Below, one piece after another: positions 30,316 to 37,455 of a stretch of 37,962 bases of DNA. Under the pieces are notes generated by a model. The model was not told where the DNA came from. It was given only the letters and a program-made list of their open reading frames with translations, and did no database searches. The stretch is from CAZFZT01 sp964523675 (GTDB lineage: Bacteria; Planctomycetota; Phycisphaerae; Phycisphaerales; SM1A02): positions 1 through 37,962 of the forward strand of contig CAZFZT010000027.1 of assembly GCA_964523675.1 (NCBI GenBank), written 5' to 3'. Each line of letters begins with the position of its first letter. Positions within the stretch are counted from its first letter, which is position 1. The translations under genes were made by a program, and so were the position numbers.

Positions 30316-32868
30316 ATGCCGCGAAGAACTCACGTCCTCCCCATCGCCTTTCTTATGCTGCTCTTGGCACTGCTCACAACCGAGCGTGCCGAGGCGCAAG
30401 GCACCTTCGGCGCGTTGCCTGATCCGATTTCAAGTCAACACTTAAACGGCTACGCAGATCGCCTTGGAATGAGCGACCAGCAGCTGCTGGCGCTTGGTGA
30501 GCCGCACGCGCGCTATCTCGAGCAATTTCGGCAACTGAGAGAAGGCGACATCGAGAAGTTCTTCGATCACTTTCGTGAAATGCGGCCGGGGCGATTCGAT
30601 CCGTCACAGTTCAAGCAGTTCGAGACGATTGTCAAGGACTTTACTCGGCTGATGAACAGGATCAGGACGCTCGATGAATCGTTCTTCAATGACATGCAGG
30701 GTGTCCTCACCGACGACCAGGCGGAGAAGCTCATCCGGATTCGTCAAAGCCGGGAGCGAGAGCGGCTGCGAACGGAAGCATCACGTGTGACCGACTTCGT
30801 CAATCCTGCGGTGCGCGTCGATCTCGCGGAGATGCTCCTTGAACTTGATTTGCCTCCGGCTGATCTTGAAGCAGTCGATCCGCTCCTCGCCTCGTACGAG
30901 CATCAACTGACAACCTATTCTCGGCGCGTTTTCGACAGCGGGACCAAAGCCATCCTTGATGGCCTCAAGAAGCTCGATAAACTGGGCCTCGATCAGGAGA
31001 TGATGGAGAACCCAGGGCGCATGATGCGCTTCTTCGGCGATTTCCAGTTGATCTGGGACGAGATCAAGGTGGACCTGCTCAAGAGTGCGGATCAACTTGC
31101 GGAGCTCAATCAGCGCACGTTTCGGCAGCTCGCAACTGCGCTTCCAAACGAGTCTTACCGGCAGTTGCGCGCTCAATACCTCGGCCGGGCATATCGAGAA
31201 GCAGCGGAAGTCGGCCGCCAAGCAGAATCGCTCTTCAGGGGCGCGCTTGAGATGGAGGAACTGCCATCAGAGATGCGCGAGAGTGTCGCTGCTCTCGCCG
31301 CTGCGCACTTGAACAGTCAGGATCGATTGGCTGATCAAATCATGGATCTCTTGAACGAGCACCGGCGGAACCTCACCCTCATGCAGATCGCGCGCATGGG
31401 TGAAGATCCGGTGCGGGCGAAGATCGATGAGCTTCAGGCACGCGCTCAAGCAGCGGACGAATCAGCGATTGAGACGCTTAAGGCGATGCTTGGGCCGGGC
31501 TTGGCGGAGGAACTCTCGCCGGCTCCTCCCGGTGTCCGTCGCCGCGAGGACCGGATCGCGGTTCGCACAGAACGAGGCCGAGGTGGAGTTGGGGCGCGAA
31601 TGGTCGTGGCTCGCGGAGGCGGCATGCACCAGGGCGCGATCTCATTCCTCACCGGCTTTACTCCCCCTGACCGAATCAGTGAACAGGCGGTAGACCAACT
31701 GGCACAGCGGCTTGCGCTTGATGAAATGCAGCTGGCGCTGCTTCACTCGCTGCATGACGATTATCTTGACCGCTTCAATTCCATTCGCAACGAACATGCT
31801 GCGCCATATGCTCGCGTCGTTGAGCAGATTCGCCGAGAAGAGGATCGGCCATCTGATCCGGCAGAGCTTGCAGAGCTATTGGATTCGGGCTTTCAACGGC
31901 TGCTCTCGTTGCTCGAAGCGGTGCGGGCGGCCGATCAACGGTTCTTTGATGACGTGCAGATCGCGCTGCTTGACGGTTCCGACGAAGGCCAGCTGAGTGT
32001 TCTCAAGGCAGCTGTTTCGTCTCGAGACCGTATTCAATATCAAGTGCCGGAACAGGCCGAGCCCACCGGTCCAGCGATGGCGTTCATCGGCTCCGCAGGC
32101 GAAGCTCGGGTGGACATTGCTGAACTGGTAACGTCGCTGAATGTAGAGAGAACGCTATGGAGTGACATTGCGCCTTTGATCGCTGCATATGAACAAGATG
32201 CCGCAGACCTGTTTCGCCAAAGGTTCGAGTCCGAGGTCGCTACGCATCGCCAGTCGCTCCAGTTCATGATGGCGCGGCGAGGTGACGATGATCGGGAACG
32301 CCGTGGCAATCGGTTCCGCGAAATGGGTGAACGCATGACACAGGTTCGGGAAGCGGCTCGAACCGTGAACAACGCGCTTGCTGAGTTGAACCGGAAATCG
32401 CTTGATGTGGTCCTTGATCGCCTGCCGGAGCACGAGGGTACGCGGCTTGAAGACGCCTACTACCGAAAGGCGTTTCCAGCAGCGTTTGATGACCCCGCCT
32501 CGGCTGAAGAGCGTATCCAGAGCGCGCTTACGCTTCGTGATCTGACAGAGGCGCAACGATCTCGCCTCATGGAAATCGCCGCCGAGTATCGGCCGGTTTA
32601 CAGGGACATTACATACGCCATCGTGGAGCATCACATGGCGCTGGCGGATGCGCCGGTTTGGCGCGGCCCCCGTCGCGACCGCGAGCGAGGCGGTGAACGT
32701 GAAAATGCAATGCGCGAGCGCATGGAGCGAGCGAGTTCGCTGGAAGTTCTGAATTTCGATCGCGCCGAACTCAATGAGCGCACGATGCGGGAACTCCGCG
32801 CGATCCTTCGCCCTGATCAGGTCGAACAGATTGCGGCAGCGACGCGACTTGATGCCTCCACTCGATAG
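30316..32868 (+). CDS. Large secreted helical protein made of two tandem repeats, with LTxxQ-like segments
   Basis: 850 residues. The signal peptide ends AEA/QG at about residue 28. The rest is helical, rich in Glu, Arg, Leu and Gln, and contains LTxxQ-like short motifs (LTDDQAEKLIRI, LTEAQRSRLMEI, LRPDQVEQI) as in Spy/CpxP periplasmic proteins. The protein is a duplication with an offset of about 416 residues: residues 37-60 (PISSQHLNGYADRLGMSDQQ) match 452-475 (RISEQAVDQLAQRLALDEMQ), and later segments pair in the same order (VRVDLAEMLLELDL with ARVDIAELVTSLNV). A periplasmic chaperone or spacer role is inference. AGGA lies 9 nt before the ATG. The gene stands alone. Confidence 0.78.
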   Translation: MPRRTHVLPIAFLMLLLALLTTERAEAQGTFGALPDPISSQHLNGYADRLGMSDQQLLALGEPHARYLEQFRQLREGDIEKFFDHFREMRPGRFDPSQFKQFETIVKDFTRLMNRIRTLDESFFNDMQGVLTDDQAEKLIRIRQSRERERLRTEASRVTDFVNPAVRVDLAEMLLELDLPPADLEAVDPLLASYEHQLTTYSRRVFDSGTKAILDGLKKLDKLGLDQEMMENPGRMMRFFGDFQLIWDEIKVDLLKSADQLAELNQRTFRQLATALPNESYRQLRAQYLGRAYREAAEVGRQAESLFRGALEMEELPSEMRESVAALAAAHLNSQDRLADQIMDLLNEHRRNLTLMQIARMGEDPVRAKIDELQARAQAADESAIETLKAMLGPGLAEELSPAPPGVRRREDRIAVRTERGRGGVGARMVVARGGGMHQGAISFLTGFTPPDRISEQAVDQLAQRLALDEMQLALLHSLHDDYLDRFNSIRNEHAAPYARVVEQIRREEDRPSDPAELAELLDSGFQRLLSLLEAVRAADQRFFDDVQIALLDGSDEGQLSVLKAAVSSRDRIQYQVPEQAEPTGPAMAFIGSAGEARVDIAELVTSLNVERTLWSDIAPLIAAYEQDAADLFRQRFESEVATHRQSLQFMMARRGDDDRERRGNRFREMGERMTQVREAARTVNNALAELNRKSLDVVLDRLPEHEGTRLEDAYYRKAFPAAFDDPASAEERIQSALTLRDLTEAQRSRLMEIAAEYRPVYRDITYAIVEHHMALADAPVWRGPRRDRERGGERENAMRERMERASSLEVLNFDRAELNERTMRELRAILRPDQVEQIAAATRLDASTR

Positions 32869-32910
32869 CGGCAATCGTCATAGTCGGAACGCGCCGCCTT
32901 GCGATGCGGA

Positions 32911-33348
32911 TCATCGTGCTTTGTCGTAGCCAAGGTGCAGGAAGTCGGCGATGGCTTCGATCGTGAATACGGTCGCCACCATGCGCACGAGTCGCGGCTG
33001 CAGGAAATAGCCAAGGCCAAGAAGGCCTGCGACCCACCCGCCCATGCACCAGGGACACGTGAATAGGTCGCCAAGCGCCCGCTGAAGCCCCGTGCCGCGA
33101 GAAGACTCCTTTACTTCACCCGCGCCTATAGACCCTTTGTAGCGCGTGAAGGGGGCGCGGATCGGGCTGGTGACCCAATCCTTCGTGATGAGGCGGGCCA
33201 GTTTATGGGTGGCAATCCCGAGCAGCGCGATGTCCTGAAGCGAAGCGCGTTCCGGGGCCGATGCGCTGCGACGGCGCGCCGCCGCCAACATGACGCCGAA
33301 AACAGCTGGATACAAGGCCAGGAGCAGTGCATAGGCGCCAACAGGCAT
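32911..33348 (-). CDS. DUF1360 family small membrane protein
   Basis: 145 residues. An N-terminal helix (YALLLALYPAVFGVMLAAA) is followed by the DUF1360 signature: LGIATHKLARLITKDWVTSP, RAPFTRYKGSIGAGEV, then LFTCPWCMGGWVAGLLGLGYF with the CPxC pair, and FTIEAIADFLHLGYD at the end. Family function is unknown; some members are sporulation-associated in Firmicutes. GGAGG lies 7 nt before ATG 33348, which begins at the first helix; the frame stays open far upstream but only through the tRNA gene. The gene converges on the 850-residue secreted protein. Confidence 0.82.
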   Translation of the reverse strand: MPVGAYALLLALYPAVFGVMLAAARRRSASAPERASLQDIALLGIATHKLARLITKDWVTSPIRAPFTRYKGSIGAGEVKESSRGTGLQRALGDLFTCPWCMGGWVAGLLGLGYFLQPRLVRMVATVFTIEAIADFLHLGYDKAR

Positions 33349-33514
33349 ATCCCTGCCTCCGCCGTAGCCGCTCGAAACCATATGTTGCCGCAATTGACGC
33401 GACCGCGCATGAGGTCGATGTCTGGATGTGATGACGCGGACCATTGCGATGATTGTCCGCGCTTGGCACGCACCGGGCACCTCGAAACTGACCCGATCCG
33501 GCCGGGGAAAGGAG

Positions 33515-33603
33515 CGGTGAGGGCGGGATTCGAACCCGCGGTGACCCATACAGGCCACGCCGGTTTTCAAGACCGGTGCATTCAACCGCTCTGCCACCTC
33601 ACC
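33515..33603 (-). tRNA. tRNA-Ser (UGA)
   Basis: 89-nt tRNA on the minus strand. The acceptor arms GGTGAGG and CCTCACC pair perfectly, with G as discriminator. The anticodon arm is CCGGT-CTTGAAA-ACCGG, so the anticodon is TGA, reading UCA. The long variable arm and the T arm (GCGGGTTCGAATCCCGC) are as expected for serine. CCA is not encoded. Confidence 0.97.
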
Positions 33604-33756
33604 GATGGTGGACCCAATGATAGCGGATTGATCGCTCGCGGTCGCCATGCACCATGGAACCGGCCCGTGTCGAAGTGGCCCCCAAGCCCTGCGGCTGTCC
33701 GCTTGCACGTGATGGAGCACACTGCTCGGCCGCAGCTATGATCCCCCGTTGACGCC

Positions 33757-33963
33757 ATGGGCAGCCACTCTCGCAAATCCCTCATGCGATCGCTCGGCGA
33801 ATTCGTCGGCCACGTCTGGAAGGGCGTGAAGACTGATCCCTCGCAGGAGCAGCAGCGACAAACGGTTCGCAAGTGCGTTGAAGAAGAACAGCGCGGCGGC
33901 GTGACACTGCGGCGGACAACGATTGAAGAGATTGAGTTCCGAGACAGCCGCAACGACGTGTGA
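33757..33963 (+). CDS. Small basic/acidic protein, 68 residues, unknown
   Basis: 68 residues with no family I can name. The N-terminal half is basic and amphipathic (SLMRSLGEFVGHVWKGVKTD), the C-terminal half charged (VRKCVEEEQRGGVTLRRTTIEEIEFR), ending in a short predicted strand. No signal peptide or membrane helix is seen. TATGAT (33736-33741) gives a leader of about 9 nt and there is no Shine-Dalgarno site. It stands alone between the tRNA and the oxidoreductase. Confidence 0.55.
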   Translation: MGSHSRKSLMRSLGEFVGHVWKGVKTDPSQEQQRQTVRKCVEEEQRGGVTLRRTTIEEIEFRDSRNDV

Positions 33964-34065
33964 GTGCGCCTCACATGCTGTGTCATTTTCGGCCTGATAT
34001 CATGCTTGAAGCAGCACGTGTCAGTCTCTCCGTGCGAGGTTGACGCTGTTTGAGCACCTTCGACC

Positions 34066-35118
34066 ATGACTCAGACTCAACGACCAGATACTTCTCAAGA
34101 CCGTCCCCTGCGATGTGCCGTCGTCGGCGCCGGGCGCATGGGCCGGCATCATGCGCGGGTGTATGCGCAGTCGCCTGATGTTGATTTCATCGGCGTCGTT
34201 GATGTCAATCCTGAGGTCTGTGAGTCAATCACTGAGGAGTGGGGGGGCAAGGCGTTCGAGAATGTGGAGATGCTGATCGACGCAGGGGTTCAAGCCGTAA
34301 CCATCGCGACTCCAACCGTGCATCATCGAGCGGCCGCCGAGCCGCTGCTTGCTGCCAAAGTGGCTTGCCTGATTGAAAAGCCGCTTGCGCCGAACGTCGA
34401 CGAGTCGCAGGCGCTGGTGGACGCTGCGCGCAGCACCGGTGCTGTGCTTCAAGTTGGGCACATCGTGCGCTATGACCCGGTGATGGTGGCAATCCGCAGG
34501 TTCAAGGATATTCGGCCACGTTTCATCGAGATGGACCGCATCAGCCCGATGACGTTTCGCAGCGTGGATGTGGGCGTGGTGCTTGACATGATGATTCACG
34601 ATCTTGATCTGCTGCTGATGCTGGTGGGCAGCGAGCCGGTGGATGTGCAGGCCAGCGGCGTGTCGGTGCTTGGCGCGTTTGAGGATGTGTGCAATGCGCG
34701 GCTGACGTTCGAGACTCCGCATGGCGGGTGCGTGGCGAACGTGACGGCTTCGCGGCTGGCGCTGAAGACGGAGCGGAAGATTCGGATCATCTCGGAGGAT
34801 GCCTACATCTCCGCGGATTTCGTTCACCGCAAGGGCACCGTGGTGCGCAAGACCGCGAACGAGCAGCAGCTTGCAGCAGTGCGCGAGGAGCTGCGTAGCG
34901 GCAAAGATCTCTCGGCTGTCAACTACCTTGATCTGGTGAAGGTGGATGAGCTTGATGTCGGCGATGCAGAACCGCTGAAGCTGCAAATCGACGATTTCCT
35001 CAGCGCGGTGCGAGGCGGCACGCAGCCGAGTGTTGATGCCGAGGCCGGGTTCGCCGCCGTGCGCACGGCTGAACGCATCATGGAAGCGGCGCGCGAGTGG
35101 GGCGGGCAGTTGGTATGA
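34066..35118 (+). CDS. Gfo/Idh/MocA family NAD(P)-dependent oxidoreductase
   Basis: 350 residues. The N-terminal Rossmann domain has VVGAGRMGRHHARVYAQ at about 19-35 and the diagnostic EKPLA for the catalytic Lys. The C-terminal alpha/beta domain has GVVLDMMIHDLDLLLML with the metal or substrate Asp/His pair. The layout resembles UDP-N-acetylglucosamine 3-dehydrogenase (GnnA) and sugar dehydrogenases of planctomycetes, but no amino-transferase partner or lipid A genes lie nearby, so the substrate is not assigned. No Shine-Dalgarno site is seen. It abuts a convergent gene: its stop ends at 35118 and the next stop begins at 35119. Confidence 0.85.
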   Translation: MTQTQRPDTSQDRPLRCAVVGAGRMGRHHARVYAQSPDVDFIGVVDVNPEVCESITEEWGGKAFENVEMLIDAGVQAVTIATPTVHHRAAAEPLLAAKVACLIEKPLAPNVDESQALVDAARSTGAVLQVGHIVRYDPVMVAIRRFKDIRPRFIEMDRISPMTFRSVDVGVVLDMMIHDLDLLLMLVGSEPVDVQASGVSVLGAFEDVCNARLTFETPHGGCVANVTASRLALKTERKIRIISEDAYISADFVHRKGTVVRKTANEQQLAAVREELRSGKDLSAVNYLDLVKVDELDVGDAEPLKLQIDDFLSAVRGGTQPSVDAEAGFAAVRTAERIMEAAREWGGQLV

Positions 35119-35580
35119 CTACCAACGGTCGCCGATCTGTCTCCATTGGCTGAGGAAACTGTACGTCCAGAATCCAACGAACCAAAGCGTCAACAGCCAT
35201 GGGTACATCCACCTTGAGTCGAGGAGCGCGATGAGCAGGGCGCCCAATGCAAAGATAAGTCGCTCCAGCTGCAGAAGATCGAGCCACCAGATTGAAAGAA
35301 TGTACGCGATCGCAGCCATCAGAGCGGCGAAAATGAAGTTGTGCAGGCCGAAGGTTCCGCCGGAGAGGGCGAGCGTATTCGAGAACCCCAACGCTGCGAA
35401 AACAAGAAGGAACGCCAGCGGCCCCTGCCACCAGTTGGATCGTCTTTGTAGAACCCCGGCGATCTCGCCCAGCGACGACGTGCGGCCGCACTCGGGGCAT
35501 CGGGCCGTGCTATCTTCGCGCACCAGGCCGAGGAGGTCGTAGCCGCACTTCGGGCAGGGGATTCGCGCCTGATGGGCCAT
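35119..35580 (-). CDS. Membrane protein with N-terminal CxxCGYDLxG zinc ribbon
   Basis: 153 residues. The N-terminus carries CPKCGYDLLG and CPECGRTSSLGEIAG, one four-cysteine zinc ribbon. Three to four hydrophobic helices follow: FLLVFAALGFSNTLALSG, FIFAALMAAIAYILSIWWLD, ERLIFALGALLIALLDSR and LLTLWFVGFWTYSFLSQW. The role is unknown; the ribbon may bind protein or DNA at the membrane face. The start at ATG 35580 fits the ribbon and is 6 nt after TACAAT (35592-35587), with no Shine-Dalgarno site. Confidence 0.75.
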   Translation of the reverse strand: MAHQARIPCPKCGYDLLGLVREDSTARCPECGRTSSLGEIAGVLQRRSNWWQGPLAFLLVFAALGFSNTLALSGGTFGLHNFIFAALMAAIAYILSIWWLDLLQLERLIFALGALLIALLDSRWMYPWLLTLWFVGFWTYSFLSQWRQIGDRW

Positions 35581-35586
35581 AACTGG

Positions 35587-35596
35587 ATTGTATGAT
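35587..35596. promoter_or_regulatory. Overlapping divergent -10 boxes, both leaderless
   Basis: Minus-strand TACAAT (35592-35587) lies 6 nt before ATG 35580. Plus-strand TATGAT (35591-35596) lies 6 nt before ATG 35603. The boxes overlap by two base pairs, the same layout as at 5199-5208. Confidence 0.55.
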
Positions 35597-35602
35597 GCGC
35601 GC

Positions 35603-36196
35603 ATGGATACTGCGCAGCCCCATCTGGGCAAAGAACGAATTCTCAATGAAGCGGAGTTCAAACGCGAGGCGATTGATTACTTCGTGACCTCAATCACGAT
35701 CGCACTTCTCTGCACGGTGTTTGGCATCGTGCTCATTCCTCTCGTGCGGCCGATCGCGAGGTGGTACTGGACGCGCTACTACCACCACCTGCGCGTGTAT
35801 CTCACAACGCGCGATCTCAAGGTGCATCGCGGTCTACTCAACAAGGAAGAGAAGAGCATCCCGCTGGAGAAGGTCACGGATCTTGCGGTGTTCCAGGGGC
35901 CGATCATGCGGCACTATGGCGTGCGCGGCATTCGCGTAGAGACGGCTGGCCAGAGCAATCAACACGGCGCGCTGGTGCGCGTCGTGGGCATCGTCGATGT
36001 TGATTCGTTCCGCGATCTCGTCCTGGCGCAGCGCGATCGAATCGCTGATCGTGATGATGCTGCCGCCGCTGCTGTGCCTCAAGTCTCGGCTCGTGTCGCA
36101 GTCGCCAGTGACGACGGCCCAATGCTGGCGACTCTCACAGACATTCGTGACACGCTCCGCCGCATTGAGGAGCAGTTGTCGAAGCAGCGCGCATGA
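35603..36196 (+). CDS. PH-domain (bPH2/YdbS-like, DUF304) membrane protein
   Basis: 197 residues. Two close membrane helices (about 30-55: ITIALLCTVFGIVLIPLVRP) are followed by a bacterial PH-like domain: YLTTRDLKVHRGLLNKEEKS, IPLEKVTDLAVFQGPIMRHY and GVRGIRVETAG, the usual core of YdbS/YdbT-type proteins. A flexible Ala-rich segment then leads to a short coiled coil (LTDIRDTLRRIEEQLSK). It probably works at the cytoplasmic membrane; partners are unknown. ATG 35603 is preferred to an upstream in-frame codon at 35588 because the latter lies in the -10 box. Confidence 0.78.
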   Translation: MDTAQPHLGKERILNEAEFKREAIDYFVTSITIALLCTVFGIVLIPLVRPIARWYWTRYYHHLRVYLTTRDLKVHRGLLNKEEKSIPLEKVTDLAVFQGPIMRHYGVRGIRVETAGQSNQHGALVRVVGIVDVDSFRDLVLAQRDRIADRDDAAAAAVPQVSARVAVASDDGPMLATLTDIRDTLRRIEEQLSKQRA

Positions 36197-36327
36197 TCGA
36201 GCAGAGTCGTCATCGGCTTGAGAGCGAAGGGGTGAGGAGGTGACGATCGCGGATCGAACGCCGCGCCAGTTTCTTGCCCCGTGCACGACGGCCGGCGATC
36301 AACGACGGCCTGTCGTACATCTTGGTC

Positions 36328-37350
36328 TCACGCTGCCGGCGGCAGCTTTACCTTGCCGCCGAGGATCGCTTCGCGCACCCATTGGCCTTGTTCGTAGGAG
36401 AATCGCCGCAGGGCGAGACGCTTCTTATTGCACGGGCCGTTGCCGCGGATGACGCGAAAGAACTCGTCCCAGTCGGGTTCGGTAAAGCCCCAATCACCGG
36501 TGGCCTCGTTCTTGATGCACTTCTCATCCGGCTTCTTCGAGACGACCATGCCGTTCTCGTCCTTCTGAGTGACGTGTATTTTGATGCCAAGGTCGATCGC
36601 GGCCGGCGCGAAGCGGTTTACAAACCGCCTGCGCAGTTCATCGTTCGTCACCGTCTTCATACGCCATCTCATCGGCGGCAGTTGCTCGCAATTGGGCTTA
36701 TCGGGTGGGCCGAAGAACATCAGAGCCGGTTCCCACCAGCGGTCGAACGCATCCTGCGCCATCTCCTTCTGCTTCTTCGTGCCGCTCATTAATGTGAGCA
36801 CCATGTCCTCGCCGGAGCGGAAATGAAATGCTTCCTCCATATTGATGCGCTTCATGGTGCGCACGTACGGCCCATACGCCCCGTCGGCGAGCGTCTTCTG
36901 GTTCATGATCGCAGCGCCGTCGATGAGCCACTGGATCATCGCGATGTCGCCCCACGTCGGCGCGGGATAGTTGAAGCAGTTGTGGTATTTCGTCTTGCCG
37001 GTGATGAGGTCGCGCAGCATGTCATCGCGCGTCTTGCCAAGGTCCTGCGAGACGCGGTAGAGCATCTGGCCGTGGCCGACTTCATCCTGAACCTTCGCGG
37101 TGAGCGCAAGTTTTCGTTTGAGAGAAGGCGCGCGGGTGATCCACTCGCCTTCGGGAAGCGCGCCGATAATCTCGGAGTTGGCGTGATGCTCGGCCATCTT
37201 GAGCATGCCGGTGCGGTACGCCTGCGGCATCCAGTCGTCGGCTTCGATCATGTCACCACGGGCCATCTTTGCCTCGAACTCGGCGAGGAGCTCGGGGTCT
37301 TCCTGCGTGGCGTGGTCGATGTGCATTCCGATGTTTGATGAGCCGGACAT
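36328..37350 (-). CDS. paaA: 1,2-phenylacetyl-CoA epoxygenase subunit PaaA
   Basis: Catalytic diiron subunit of the phenylacetyl-CoA epoxygenase (PaaABCE), which oxidises the aromatic ring of phenylacetyl-CoA; 340 residues. Family sequence is seen throughout: MPQAYRTGMLKMAEHHANSE, KVQDEVGHGQMLYRVSQDLG with the Glu-x-x-His iron site, TWGDIAMIQWLIDGAA and INMEEAFHFRSGED with the second Glu-x-x-His. GGAG 7 nt upstream supports ATG 37350. A thiolase gene lies upstream on the same strand, so both may belong to a paa cluster extending past the window. PaaB, C and E are not in view; downstream of paaA lies the PH-domain gene on the other strand. Confidence 0.93.
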   Translation of the reverse strand: MSGSSNIGMHIDHATQEDPELLAEFEAKMARGDMIEADDWMPQAYRTGMLKMAEHHANSEIIGALPEGEWITRAPSLKRKLALTAKVQDEVGHGQMLYRVSQDLGKTRDDMLRDLITGKTKYHNCFNYPAPTWGDIAMIQWLIDGAAIMNQKTLADGAYGPYVRTMKRINMEEAFHFRSGEDMVLTLMSGTKKQKEMAQDAFDRWWEPALMFFGPPDKPNCEQLPPMRWRMKTVTNDELRRRFVNRFAPAAIDLGIKIHVTQKDENGMVVSKKPDEKCIKNEATGDWGFTEPDWDEFFRVIRGNGPCNKKRLALRRFSYEQGQWVREAILGGKVKLPPAA

Positions 37351-37363
37351 AATCTGCTCCATA

Positions 37364-37447
37364 TAGCCCGGCGTTTACGCCGGGTGACTGTGGCGTGATC
37401 CAGAAGCGCATGGCGCCCCTGCGTTCACCCCGGCCAAGGCCGGGCTA
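37364..37447. repeat. REP-like inverted hairpin pair
   Basis: Two short palindromes, 37364-37387 (CCCGGCGTTTACGCCGGG core) and 37424-37447 (CCCGGCCAAGGCCGGG core), form an inverted pair: one begins TAG and ends GGTGA, the other begins TTCACC and ends CTA. This is the layout of a BIME made of two REP units. It lies between paaA and the thiolase gene. Confidence 0.65.
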
Positions 37448-37455
37448 CGTGGGGG

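Noticed and set aside
33349..33720. N-terminal extension of the DUF1360 gene
   Set aside because: The extension is the translated tRNA-Ser gene (peptide ERLNAPVLKTG...FESRPHRS), and a Shine-Dalgarno site favours ATG 33348.
34225..34986. 253-codon minus-strand frame
   Set aside because: It is antisense to the Gfo/Idh/MocA gene, and its His-rich product has no family features.
36193..36243. 16-codon frame overlapping the stop of the PH-domain gene (ATGA)
   Set aside because: Too short and without any supporting signal.
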